A stretch of 64,000 bases of DNA from contig FN543093.2 in assembly GCA_000027065.2 (NCBI GenBank), forward strand, positions 2,422,074 through 2,486,073, given 5' to 3'. The DNA comes from Cronobacter turicensis z3032 (GTDB lineage: Bacteria > Pseudomonadota > Gammaproteobacteria > Enterobacterales > Enterobacteriaceae). The notes below the pieces were generated by a model that ran no database searches, was not told where the DNA came from, and was given only the letters and a program-made list of their open reading frames with translations. Made by a program: the position numbers and the translations under genes. Position 1 is the stretch's first letter. Each line of letters begins with the position of its first letter. Shown here one piece after another: positions 52,054 to 60,205 of the stretch.

Positions 52054-52686
52054 TCAGAAACGGTAACCCGCCGAGAACATAAAGACCCACGGGTCGAGAC
52101 GCGTATCGATATTCTGCTGCTGACCGTTCGCTTTGAATTTCACGGTAGTGTCGATATCCATGTACCAGACGGACATGTTAATCAGCCAGTCTTTATTCAC
52201 CATGTAATCCAGACCCACCTGACCTGCCGCGCCCCAGGAATCGTCAACGCTCAAATCGCTTAAGCCGCTTTTTTTACCGGTATCGTTAAAATCTTCGTCA
52301 AAGAAGGTGGTGTAGTTAATACCCGCACCGATATAAGGACGCACTTTGCTTTGCGAATCGCCAAAATACCACTGCGCCATTAAGGTGGGCGGCAGTTGGT
52401 GCACGGTCGCGAGATCGCCCGTCGGCCCGAGGCCCACTTTATGACGGAACGGCGTCGCCGCCAGCAGTTCCACGCCAATATTGTCGGTCGCCATATACGT
52501 AAAGGTCAGGCCGAGCTGCGTGTTGTTGTTGACCTTAAAGCCGCCCATACCCAGCACGTTGTCCGAGCCCTCTGACGGACGCACGGTCGCCGTACCCGCG
52601 CGCATAAAGAAATCACCAGCTTCATGCGCAGACGCCATACCCGAAAAACAACCCGCTAACGCCACCGCCACGATGAGTTTTTTCAT
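52054..52686 (-). CDS. ompW: Outer-membrane protein W
   Basis: 210 residues (212 in E. coli). Signal peptide MKKLIVAVALAGCFSGMASA, then HEAGDFFMRAGTATVRP, the mature N-terminus of the family. Eight-stranded beta barrel with terminal Phe (FSAGYRF). Takes up or is sensitive to small hydrophobic compounds and is colicin S4's receptor in E. coli. Single gene, convergent with the 42-residue ORF. Confidence 0.97.
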   Translation of the reverse strand: MKKLIVAVALAGCFSGMASAHEAGDFFMRAGTATVRPSEGSDNVLGMGGFKVNNNTQLGLTFTYMATDNIGVELLAATPFRHKVGLGPTGDLATVHQLPPTLMAQWYFGDSQSKVRPYIGAGINYTTFFDEDFNDTGKKSGLSDLSVDDSWGAAGQVGLDYMVNKDWLINMSVWYMDIDTTVKFKANGQQQNIDTRLDPWVFMFSAGYRF

Positions 52687-52789
52687 TCCCGTTTCCCTTT
52701 TGTGGTTTTATTTGCCGGGTGAATATACTCACTACGAGTTAAGAAGTGATCCAACATAGATCACATTCGCGCTGCTAATTTAACATTCA

Positions 52790-52803
52790 TTGATCTGAAT
52801 TAA
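52790..52803 (-). promoter_or_regulatory. Candidate FNR site upstream of ompW
   Basis: TTGATCTGAATTAA matches the FNR consensus TTGATnnnnATCAA with one mismatch, about 105-117 bp upstream of the ompW start. Anaerobic, FNR-dependent expression of ompW is known in E. coli. Binding here is inferred. Confidence 0.5.
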
Positions 52804-52965
52804 TTTTTGCCAGCCTTGCATCGTCGATGAAATTGATTTCAGGTCAATTTTTCCCTTTCCGCAGCCCCAAAATATATCTCGCATGCCCTCTTGCAAGTCC
52901 TTCCAGGCGGGAATAATTTAGTTTCTTCACAATTTTGAAACGATACGTTGTTTAGTTGCAGGTGA

Positions 52966-53376
52966 ATGATGAGCGATCTCAATCCGTGCATGACGTGCGG
53001 TGCCTGTTGTGCTTATTTTCGTGTCTCTTTTTACTGGGCCGAGGCGGATGACGCGGGCGGCCTTGTCCCGGCGGCGCTTACCGAACCGCTCACCCCTTTT
53101 CTGCGCTGCATGAGCGGCACCAACCAGAAACAGTGCCGCTGCGTGGCGCTGGAAGGTACGCCCGGCGAGGCGGTGCGCTGCACAGTGTATGAAAACCGGC
53201 CGTCGCCGTGTCGTGAGTTCGCCATGTCCGGCGAAGGCGGCGTGATTAACGAGGCGTGCAATCGCGCCCGCGCCCGCTACGGCCTGCCGCCGCTTCCTGA
53301 CAATTCCTTACCTGCCGCGCCGCTTTACAGCGCTGCCACTGCGCCATCATCCAGGGTACAATTGCCGGCGGAATAA
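52966..53376 (+). CDS. YkgJ-family cysteine cluster protein
   Basis: 136 residues. N-terminal CxxCGxCC motif ([19 protein letters not shown]), then further cysteines in [24 protein letters not shown] and EACNRAR. This spacing is that of the UPF0153/YkgJ group, putative Zn- or Fe-cluster proteins of unknown function. The RPSPCREF motif is the family hallmark. A start one codon later (MSDLN) is possible. It is 25 bp before yciC on the same strand, so they may be co-transcribed. It is not at this position in the E. coli order as I know it. Confidence 0.85.
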   Translation: MMSDLNPCMTCGACCAYFRVSFYWAEADDAGGLVPAALTEPLTPFLRCMSGTNQKQCRCVALEGTPGEAVRCTVYENRPSPCREFAMSGEGGVINEACNRARARYGLPPLPDNSLPAAPLYSAATAPSSRVQLPAE

Positions 53377-53400
53377 TATCTGCCAACCCAAGGAGAGTGC

Positions 53401-54144
53401 ATGTCTATCACGGCAAAATCCGTTTACCGTGACACGGGTAATTTTTTCCGCAATCAGCTGGTCACCATCCTGCTGATTGCGCTGCTTTGCGCCTTTATTT
53501 CCATGATCCTCGGCCACGCTTTTACGCCTGGCGCGGATCAACTGGCGATTCTTAGCGAGGGCGACGCGATGAGCAACAGCGCCAGCCTGTTCGAACTGGT
53601 GCAAAATATGACGCCGGAGCAGCAGCAGGTCCTGCTGAAAGCGTCGGCGGCGTCGACCTTTTCCGGCATGTTCGGCAATACGTTGCTGGTGGGCGGCGTG
53701 CTGCTGCTCATTCAGGCGGTGTCCGCCGGGCAGAACGTCAGCGCGCTGCGCGCCATCGGCGCCTCAGCCCCGCTGCTGCCGCGCCTGTTTATCCTTATTT
53801 TCCTGACAACCTTCCTGGTGCAAATGGGGATTTTGCTGGTGGTAGTGCCGGGCGTGATCCTCGCGATTCTGCTCTCGCTGGCGCCGGTGATGATGGCGCA
53901 GGATAAAGCCGGGATATTTGGCGCGATGCGCAACAGTATGCGTCTGGCGTGGCGCAATATGCGCCTGGTCGCCCCTGCGGTACTGGTATGGTTACTGGCC
54001 CGCACCGCCCTGCTGCTGTTTGCGCCCGCCTTTGCCGCGCTGACGCCGCAAATCGGCGCCGTGGTCGCGGGTACGCTGAGCAACCTGCTGACCGCGCTGC
54101 TCCTTATTTATCTATTCCGGTTGTATATGCTTATCCGGGAATAA
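53401..54144 (+). CDS. yciC: YciC, UPF0259 membrane protein
   Basis: 247 residues, about six membrane helices. The first follows a short cytoplasmic N-terminus ([20 protein letters not shown]). Conserved [16 protein letters not shown] and [13 protein letters not shown] blocks. A good AAGGAG precedes the ATG. Function unknown; positioned before yciB as in E. coli. Confidence 0.95.
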   Translation: MSITAKSVYRDTGNFFRNQLVTILLIALLCAFISMILGHAFTPGADQLAILSEGDAMSNSASLFELVQNMTPEQQQVLLKASAASTFSGMFGNTLLVGGVLLLIQAVSAGQNVSALRAIGASAPLLPRLFILIFLTTFLVQMGILLVVVPGVILAILLSLAPVMMAQDKAGIFGAMRNSMRLAWRNMRLVAPAVLVWLLARTALLLFAPAFAALTPQIGAVVAGTLSNLLTALLLIYLFRLYMLIRE

Positions 54145-54196
54145 CCCTTCTGCCCGCGGCGATAGTCGCTCGCGGGCCTTCTTACGGAACCGATGT

Positions 54197-54733
54197 ATGA
54201 AGCAGTTACTCGATTTTTTGCCGCTGATCGTCTTTTTTGTCTTTTATAAATTACATGACATTTTCTGGGCGACCGGGGCGCTGATCGTCGCTACCGCGCT
54301 GGCGGTGATTTTTAGCTGGTACAAATACCGCAAGGTCGAAAAAATGACCCTGGTGACTTTTGTGCTGGTCGCGGTGTTCGGCGGGCTGACTATCTATTTC
54401 CACAATGCGGAATTCATCAAGTGGAAAGTCACCATCATTTACGCGCTGTTTGCGGGTGCGCTGCTGATTGGCCAGTGGGTAATGAAAAAGCCGCTGATCC
54501 AGAGCATGCTGGGCAAAGAGATAACGCTGCCGCCACACGCCTGGTCCCGGCTTAACATCGCCTGGGCGCTCTTTTTCATCTTCTGCGGTCTGCTGAATAT
54601 CTACGTCGCGTTCTGGCTTCCGGAAGCGGTATGGATGAATTTCAAAGTGTTCGCTATTCCCGGCCTGACGCTGGTCTTTACGCTGCTGAGCGGCGTTTAC
54701 ATCTACCGTCATATGCCGCAAGAAGAGAAGTAA
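54197..54733 (+). CDS. yciB: YciB, inner-membrane septation-related protein
   Basis: 178 residues (179 in E. coli), five or six membrane helices, starting [19 protein letters not shown]. The family (IspA/IspZ) affects septation and cell-envelope synthesis and interacts with division and elongation proteins; yciB combined with dcrB loss disturbs the membrane. Own terminator follows. Confidence 0.97.
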   Translation: MKQLLDFLPLIVFFVFYKLHDIFWATGALIVATALAVIFSWYKYRKVEKMTLVTFVLVAVFGGLTIYFHNAEFIKWKVTIIYALFAGALLIGQWVMKKPLIQSMLGKEITLPPHAWSRLNIAWALFFIFCGLLNIYVAFWLPEAVWMNFKVFAIPGLTLVFTLLSGVYIYRHMPQEEK

Positions 54734-54752
54734 TCCTCCTGCTGTTTTGCTG

Positions 54753-54792
54753 AAAAAACGCCCCTGCGGTTAGCGCCCGGGGGCGTTTTTTT
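54753..54792 (+). terminator. yciB terminator
   Basis: AAAAAACGCCCC (54753-54764) pairs with GGGGCGTTTTTT (54780-54791) around a 15-nt loop, then A/T-rich bases. Confidence 0.88.
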
Positions 54793-54910
54793 ATGCGCGA
54801 TTTCCCCCTCGCTCTAGTTATCCCACTTTTTTGTAAGCCATTACAGTCACATGCGCAATGATGAAGCAATTGTGGAGAAATCATGGAGAATTCCAGCTTT
54901 ATATTGTAAT

Positions 54911-54929
54911 GATAATTATTATCATTATC
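54911..54929 (+). promoter_or_regulatory. Fur box of the TonB-dependent receptor
   Basis: GATAATTATTATCATTATC matches 17 of 19 positions of the Fur consensus GATAATGATAATCATTATC. It lies 47 bp before the receptor ATG, so iron should repress the gene. Confidence 0.93.
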
Positions 54930-54975
54930 ATGCGGACCAATGATTACATTTCTACACATAATGGAATAATTGATA

Positions 54976-57165
54976 ATGTTTGAAAAAAAGCACGGGATTC
55001 GCACACCGCTGGCGCTGGCGGTAGCCTCACTTCTCGGTAGCGGCGCGACAGCGGCGCAGGCGGCTGACGTGGACGACGGCGATGTCATGGTGGTTCAGGC
55101 GACGGCTGAACAGGCGCTGAAACAGCAGCCCGGCGTCTCCATTATTACGGCGGATGACATCGAGAAAGATCCGCCGGTAAACGACCTTTCAGACATTATT
55201 CGTAAAATGCCCGGCGTCAACCTGACCGGCAACAGCGCCAGCGGCAGTCGCGGCAACAACCGCCAGATTGACATTCGCGGCATGGGCCCGGAAAACACGT
55301 TGATTCTGGTCAACGGCGTCCCGGTCAGCTCACGCAACGCGGTACGCTACAGCTGGCGCGGCGAGCGCGACACGCGCGGCGACACCAACTGGGTGCCTGC
55401 GGAAATGGTTGAGCGCATCGAAGTGCTGCGCGGCCCGGCGGCCGCGCGTTACGGCAGCGGCGCCGCGGGCGGTGTGGTAAATATCATCACCAAACGCCCG
55501 ACCCGTGACTGGCACGGCTCCCTTTCGCTTTTCACCAACCAGCCGGAAAATGACAAAGAAGGCGCCACCCGACGCGCTAACTTCAGCCTGAGCGGCCCGC
55601 TGGCGGGCGATGCGCTGACGATGCGCCTGTACGGCAATTTCAACAAAACCGACGCTGACGATGACGATATCAATACCGCGCAGAACGGCTCTTACGCCGC
55701 CGGACGCGAAGGCGTGCGCAATAAAGACATCAACAGCGTTATCTCCTGGAAAATGACGCCGGAGCAGATCCTCGATTTTGAATATGGCTACAGCCGCCAG
55801 GGCAATATCTACGCAGGCGACACGCAGAACAGCAACAGTAACGCCAGCCCGAACGGTCTCATTCCTTTGCTTTACGGCCACGAAACCAACCGGATGTATC
55901 GCCAGAGCTATGGCATTACCCATAACGGCATCTGGGACTGGGGCCAGTCGAAAACCGGCTTCTATTATGAGAAAACCAATAATACCCGTCTTCAGGAGGG
56001 CACCACTGGCCGCGTCGAAGGCATGATAACCAATGAGAAATACACTACCAGCCGCCTGGAAAACTATCGCGCCAGCAGCGAAATCAACGTGCCGCTGACG
56101 TGGCTTGTGGATCAAACCGTCACGCTCGGCGCCGAATGGGATCGTGAGGAGCTTGACGATCCGGCCTCCATGCAGTCCACCAATGCCAGTAACATCACCA
56201 TTGGCGATATTTCCGGCGACGCCGCCTCGCGCAGCAGTAAAAACAGCGCCACCACGGGCGCGGTCTGGCTTGAAGATAATATCGACGTGCTGCCCGGCAC
56301 CGCCGTTATTCCGGGGCTGCGTTACGATCACCACAACCAGTTTGGCGGCAACTGGAGCCCGAGCCTGAACCTGTCTCAGGAGCTTGGCGATAACGTGAAG
56401 CTGAAAGCCGGTATCGCGCGCGCGTTTAAAGCGCCAAACCTGTATCAGTCAAGCAAAGGCTATTTGCTCGCCACGCGCGGAAACGGCTGCCCGATTGGCG
56501 TGAGCGGCAGTTGCTATCTCCTTGGCAATGACGAGCTCAAGCCGGAAATCAGCATCAATAAAGAGATTGGGCTGGAATACACCCAGGATAGTTTTGACGC
56601 GGGCCTGACCTGGTTCCGTAATGACTACCGCAACAAAATCGTCTCCGGCGAGCGCGTGGTGGGATTTGCGTCTAACGGCAACAATATTCTGCGCTGGGAA
56701 AACGGCGGTAAAGCTGTGGTGGAAGGTCTTGAAGGCAACCTGACCATTCCGGTAATGAAAGACACGCTGAGCTGGCGCACCAACGCGACGTATATGATTA
56801 AGTCGGAGATGAAAAAGAACGGCAACCCGCTGTCGGTTATCCCGAAATATACCGTTAATACGATGCTCGACTGGCAGGTGAATGACAAATTCTCCACCAA
56901 CCTGAACTGGACCTTCTACGGCCGCCAGAAACCGCGCCAGGCCGCTGAAATTCGTGTTGAAGGCGACGGCAATCTTTCCCGTAAAGAAGTGGGCGCCTAT
57001 TCCATCGTCGGCGTGGGCGTTAACTATGCGCTGACGAAAGATCTGCGCCTGAACGGCGGAGTCAGCAATCTGTTCGACAAAACGCTGTACCGCGAAAACG
57101 AAGGCGCCTCCACGTATAACGAACCGGGCCGCGCGTACTACGCCGGTGTAACGATGTCGTTCTGA
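54976..57165 (+). CDS. FepA/PfeA-type catecholate siderophore TonB-dependent receptor
   Basis: 729 residues. Signal peptide ends near TAAQA|ADVDDG. A TonB box DVMVVQAT follows, then the plug with DIRGMGPENTLILVNGVPV and RIEVLRGPAAARYGSGAAGG, and a 22-strand barrel ending AGVTMSF. A cysteine pair in GNGCPIGVSGSCYLLG resembles FepA/IroN loops. It belongs to the catecholate receptor group (FepA, PfeA, IroN, BfeA); the exact ligand is not shown. A TTG at 54970 is in frame, but the ATG is better. Its Fur box and the nearby tonB fit iron uptake. No siderophore biosynthesis genes are linked. Confidence 0.93.
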   Translation: MFEKKHGIRTPLALAVASLLGSGATAAQAADVDDGDVMVVQATAEQALKQQPGVSIITADDIEKDPPVNDLSDIIRKMPGVNLTGNSASGSRGNNRQIDIRGMGPENTLILVNGVPVSSRNAVRYSWRGERDTRGDTNWVPAEMVERIEVLRGPAAARYGSGAAGGVVNIITKRPTRDWHGSLSLFTNQPENDKEGATRRANFSLSGPLAGDALTMRLYGNFNKTDADDDDINTAQNGSYAAGREGVRNKDINSVISWKMTPEQILDFEYGYSRQGNIYAGDTQNSNSNASPNGLIPLLYGHETNRMYRQSYGITHNGIWDWGQSKTGFYYEKTNNTRLQEGTTGRVEGMITNEKYTTSRLENYRASSEINVPLTWLVDQTVTLGAEWDREELDDPASMQSTNASNITIGDISGDAASRSSKNSATTGAVWLEDNIDVLPGTAVIPGLRYDHHNQFGGNWSPSLNLSQELGDNVKLKAGIARAFKAPNLYQSSKGYLLATRGNGCPIGVSGSCYLLGNDELKPEISINKEIGLEYTQDSFDAGLTWFRNDYRNKIVSGERVVGFASNGNNILRWENGGKAVVEGLEGNLTIPVMKDTLSWRTNATYMIKSEMKKNGNPLSVIPKYTVNTMLDWQVNDKFSTNLNWTFYGRQKPRQAAEIRVEGDGNLSRKEVGAYSIVGVGVNYALTKDLRLNGGVSNLFDKTLYRENEGASTYNEPGRAYYAGVTMSF

Positions 57166-57173
57166 TAAATGCA

Positions 57174-57197
57174 GGGGGAGGTTCGCGCCTCCCCTTT
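57174..57197 (+). terminator. Terminator of the receptor gene
   Basis: GGGGAGG (57175-57181) and CCTCCCC (57188-57194) form a stem with a 6-nt loop, followed by a short TTT. Confidence 0.65.
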
Positions 57198-57328
57198 CAC
57201 CACAGCAAGATAGCCCCGCTTTCCCCGTTTTTTCCAGCCTTTACCCGCCCGCAACCGATGTTATTATACCGTCGCTTCGCGCTCTTCGGGCGCAAGCCAT
57301 TCACTGATAACACTAGCTGAGAAGCCCC

Positions 57329-57730
57329 ATGACGACAGAGCAAACCACGCCTCAAGGTGAACTGGTTTTACGTACCCTGGCGATGCCCGCCGATACCAAC
57401 GCCAATGGCGATATTTTTGGCGGCTGGCTGATGGCCCAGATGGACATTGGCGGCGCGATCCTTGCCAAAGAGATAGCCCATGGCCGCGTGGTGACGGTAC
57501 GCGTTGACGGCATGACGTTCCTGCGCCCGGTCGCGGTTGGCGATGTGGTGTGCTGTTATGCCCGTTGCGTGAAGCGCGGCAATACATCGGTGACGATTAA
57601 TATTGAAGTGTGGGTGAAGAAGGTTTCTTCCGAGCCGCTTGGCCAGCGCTACCGCGCGACCGAGGCGCTGTTCATTTATGTTGCGGTCGATGACAACGGC
57701 AAACCGCGCCCGCTGCCGCCTGTGGCGTGA
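57329..57730 (+). CDS. yciA: YciA, acyl-CoA thioesterase
   Basis: 133-residue hotdog-fold thioesterase with broad acyl-CoA range. The catalytic region reads ADTNANGDIFGGWLMAQMD, with the Asp expected to act as nucleophile/base. Forms hexamers in E. coli and Haemophilus. Own terminator, convergent with tonB. Confidence 0.97.
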   Translation: MTTEQTTPQGELVLRTLAMPADTNANGDIFGGWLMAQMDIGGAILAKEIAHGRVVTVRVDGMTFLRPVAVGDVVCCYARCVKRGNTSVTINIEVWVKKVSSEPLGQRYRATEALFIYVAVDDNGKPRPLPPVA

Positions 57731-57736
57731 CGACGT

Positions 57737-57769
57737 AAAAAAGCCAGAGACAATGCTCTGGCTTTTTTT
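57737..57769. terminator. Bidirectional terminator between yciA and tonB
   Basis: GCCAGAG (57743-57749) pairs with CTCTGGC (57756-57762), flanked by A6 and T7 runs, loop ACAATG. Confidence 0.94.
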
Positions 57770-57780
57770 CACATGCAGCG

Positions 57781-58515
57781 TTACTGCATGGTGGCGCCGC
57801 CATTGATGCGGAACACGATATTCACAATCAGGCCCGTGCCGGGCTTACCGGCTTCGTAGCGCCATTTGCGCATCGCCTGTTTCACTTCGCGCTCAAACAT
57901 ATTGGCGGGTTTAGCGGACAGGATCTGTACATTTTCCACGCTGCCATCCGCCGCCACATCAAACTTCACGCGCACCTGCCCTTCCATACGCAGCGCATAG
58001 GCGCGCGCCGGGTATTGCGGCTGGTTGCGGCTTAACGCGCGCGGGCCAGCGGGCGCGACATTCGCAGGCGCGGCCGGTGCCGGGCGCGACGCCGTCGCGG
58101 TAGTGCGCGTCGGCGTATTATTCTCAAACGGCGACGCCGGGCGAGGTTCGGCCGGTTTCACTTCCCGCTTCGCGGGCTCCTCCACCTTTTTCACCGGTTT
58201 AGGTTTCGGCTTAGGCTTCGGTTTCGGCTTCGGTTTTTCGATAACAACCGGCGCCGCTTTCGGCGGCTCCGGCACCACCTCGGGTTCCGGCTCAGGCTCT
58301 GCCACAGGCTCCGGCGGCGGCGTTACGACTTCAGGCTTCGGCGGCTCCAGCGATTCAGGCGCGACCATCGTTACTGAAATCGGCTGCGATGGCGCAGGCA
58401 TTTCAACCACCTGATTTGCCGAGGTATAAAGCACGGCCGCCGCCACGATGGCGCCGTGGATCGCGACGGACAGTAGCGTCGGCCACGGAAAACGGCGAGG
58501 CATATCAAGGGTCAT
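57781..58515 (-). CDS. tonB: TonB, energy transducer
   Basis: Links the proton motive force from ExbBD to outer-membrane receptors. 244 residues from the ATG at 58515 (239 in E. coli); an ATG three codons upstream (58524) is also used in some annotations. One membrane helix with the conserved SxxxH (LLSVAIHGA), then a Pro-rich span with Glu-Pro and Lys-Pro repeats (PEPEPEV; KPKPKPKPKPKP), then the receptor-binding domain SRNQPQYPARAYAL. The last residues read RINGGATMQ. Confidence 0.97.
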   Translation of the reverse strand: MTLDMPRRFPWPTLLSVAIHGAIVAAAVLYTSANQVVEMPAPSQPISVTMVAPESLEPPKPEVVTPPPEPVAEPEPEPEVVPEPPKAAPVVIEKPKPKPKPKPKPKPVKKVEEPAKREVKPAEPRPASPFENNTPTRTTATASRPAPAAPANVAPAGPRALSRNQPQYPARAYALRMEGQVRVKFDVAADGSVENVQILSAKPANMFEREVKQAMRKWRYEAGKPGTGLIVNIVFRINGGATMQ

Positions 58516-58562
58516 GGAAGTCATAGTCGTTTCACTGAATGAATGAGAGCTTAATTTTAAAT

Positions 58563-58581
58563 GCAAATAGCAATCATATTC
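58563..58581 (-). promoter_or_regulatory. Possible Fur box of tonB
   Basis: GCAAATAGCAATCATATTC (forward) matches 12 of 19 positions of the Fur consensus and lies about 50-65 bp upstream of the tonB start. E. coli tonB is iron-repressed through a Fur site near its promoter. Confidence 0.5.
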
Positions 58582-58738
58582 AACAAGTCAGCCCGGTTCC
58601 GTGCGGTTTCTCTGGCGAGTCGCTGAAAAAACCCGCTTGAATGTTAAGGATTTAACAGCCCGTTCAACTTTGCGTTGCACACCTGCTGGCTTTCACCTAC
58701 CGTTATTTACCTTGCCGTTTCATAAAAAGGAGTGCGAC

Positions 58739-59035
58739 ATGCTTTATGTCATTTACGCGGAAGATGTGGCTGATTCACTGGACAAGCGTCAGTCGGTGCG
58801 CCCTGCGCATCTGGCGCGTTTGCAGCTGTTACGGGATGAGGGTCGTCTGCTGACCGCAGGGCCAATGCCTGCGGTTGACAGCAACGATCCGGGTGCGGCG
58901 GGTTTTACCGGCTCAACGGTAATTGCGGAGTTCGCCTCGCTGGAGGAGGCGCAGGCCTGGGCTGAGGCAGACCCGTACATCGCCGCGGGCGTTTATAAAA
59001 CCGTCGCGGTGAAGCCTTATAAAAAAGTATTCTGA
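58739..59035 (+). CDS. yciI: YciI family protein
   Basis: 98 residues with the ferredoxin-like YciI/YCII fold. Conserved His in RPAHLARL and the GPMPAVD motif; the His with Asp residues is thought to form an active site in this family, but no reaction is established. The frame is open from 58601, while the ATG at 58739 follows AAAGGAG. Confidence 0.96.
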   Translation: MLYVIYAEDVADSLDKRQSVRPAHLARLQLLRDEGRLLTAGPMPAVDSNDPGAAGFTGSTVIAEFASLEEAQAWAEADPYIAAGVYKTVAVKPYKKVF

Positions 59036-59060
59036 CCGCGGCCGACAGGCTGCGTAGTGC

Positions 59061-59093
59061 AAAGGGCATTAACCTTCGGTGTGCCCTTTTTTT
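59061..59093 (+). terminator. yciI terminator
   Basis: AAAGGGCA (59061-59068) pairs with TGCCCTTT (59082-59089) and continues into T7. Confidence 0.88.
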
Positions 59094-59119
59094 GCGCGGT
59101 CATTTTACCTGATAGCGTG

Positions 59120-59389
59120 TTACTTGCCGCCCTGCACCAGTTGCAGCACCGTTGCCGGGGCGTGGTTTCGTGCGCTATGACATTTATGGGACGTCACGAA
59201 CTGACGCGCCGCCTCGCAGGCGGAGACGCTCTCAGGCAGGCGCTGGCTGACGGTCACGGCCTCTTTAGCAAAGCCGAAAATTCCACTCGTTAATGTTCTG
59301 TCTTCAACGGTTCTGGGTCTTGCGCCGCAGGCTCCCTTGCGTAACAAAAATTTATGGATTTCTGTCAGAAATTCCTCTTGCTTAGTCAT
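59120..59389 (-). CDS. Hypothetical 89-residue protein
   Basis: Starts MTKQEEFLTEIHKFLLRKGA and ends LQLVQGGK. The ATG at 59389 has GGAG at 7-nt spacing, and a fair promoter lies upstream on the reverse strand (TCGACA, 17 bp, TACAAC). The first 20 residues look like an amphipathic helix. The rest has five more charged patches, three Cys and no membrane segment. I do not recognise it and know no E. coli counterpart between yciI and cls. It could be a lineage-specific gene or an accidental frame. Confidence 0.45.
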   Translation of the reverse strand: MTKQEEFLTEIHKFLLRKGACGARPRTVEDRTLTSGIFGFAKEAVTVSQRLPESVSACEAARQFVTSHKCHSARNHAPATVLQLVQGGK

Positions 59390-59887
59390 AAACGCTCCAG
59401 CAGTCACGGATGTAAGTTGTACCTGTAGGAATACAAGCTGTCGATAACCTTAATCTACCCTGGCCTGACCAGAAACAATCGCCGGAAATAACATTAAAAA
59501 TGCTTCATTTTACATAAGAGCAATTATCACCGGCGGGAATACACCATATATTACAAATTGTGAATTTACGTTAAGTTTCGAAAAGTATTTTAAACTCATG
59601 ATTTAAATAATGTTCTTTTGGTTTACTCAGCATATTCCCAGATTAAAAATATTTAAAATTCTCACTTTCAGGCTGTCGATTTCTTATACCAGAATATTCC
59701 TAATTTTATTTAAATCCATTAGCGCGACGCGGGAAGTCGCGTCGTCAAATTTATCTTATTGCCATGAAGAGTAATGAGGTGAAAAAAGGAGGAATTTGCC
59801 GTAATTCGCGCGGCGAAAATGCAGGTGAAAACAGGGGCCGTTGCGGGGGTATTTCGGGGCACCGCAGGCGGTGCCCTTTCACTACGT
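59390..59887. other. 500-bp AT-rich gap
   Basis: No gene seen. Bases about 59,480-59,720 are much richer in A+T than the rest of the window, with TTTAAAT and TATATTA tracts. A 7-bp hairpin CGACGCG/CGCGTCG (59724-59730, 59737-59743) sits at its right end. Possible regulatory, H-NS-bound or remnant sequence. Confidence 0.5.
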
Positions 59888-60061
59888 TTAGCGATCGTGG
59901 ATGGCGAACAGCAACGAATTGCGCTGACGATTCACAAGACATTTTCTGATAGCGTGAATTCGCATATTGCGTCGGGATTGTGCTTCCAGCCAGCGAGCTT
60001 TACGCCGTTGAGACTGCCGCTGCATGCGCCAGCGCCCAACTTCGGTTCTACTACGCCTCAT
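59888..60061 (-). CDS. yciY: YciY, small Arg-rich protein
   Basis: 57 residues, almost collinear with E. coli YciY: SRTEVGRWRMQRQ, SRRNMRIH-IRKC and RNSLLFAI are shared. Extremely basic (16 or so Arg). It lies divergent from clsA as in E. coli. The frame extends to 60094, but MRRSRTEVG at 60061 is the conserved start. Function unknown. Confidence 0.88.
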   Translation of the reverse strand: MRRSRTEVGRWRMQRQSQRRKARWLEAQSRRNMRIHAIRKCLVNRQRNSLLFAIHDR

Positions 60062-60205
60062 TTCTGATACTCTTGACTGAAACAGAACCGTCATTATAGC
60101 CCCTTCCCGCCCGCAGACCAGCCCTTTTCTGACAGGTTCTGATTGGAGCGCGACAGGGTTGTGCGTAAACTCTTAACGATACGCTTTTTAAAGGATTTTT
60201 AAACT

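Noticed and set aside
52746..52764. GTGATC/GATCAC inverted repeat upstream of ompW considered as a CRP site
   Set aside because: The centre is 7 bp in a way that does not give TGTGA-N6-TCACA; only the arms resemble it. It may still be some operator.
55330..56334. 334-codon open frame on the minus strand
   Set aside because: Antisense to the TonB-dependent receptor, with no initiation signal.
59764..59949. 61-codon plus-strand frame
   Set aside because: It runs antisense into yciY, which is clearly conserved; no family features.
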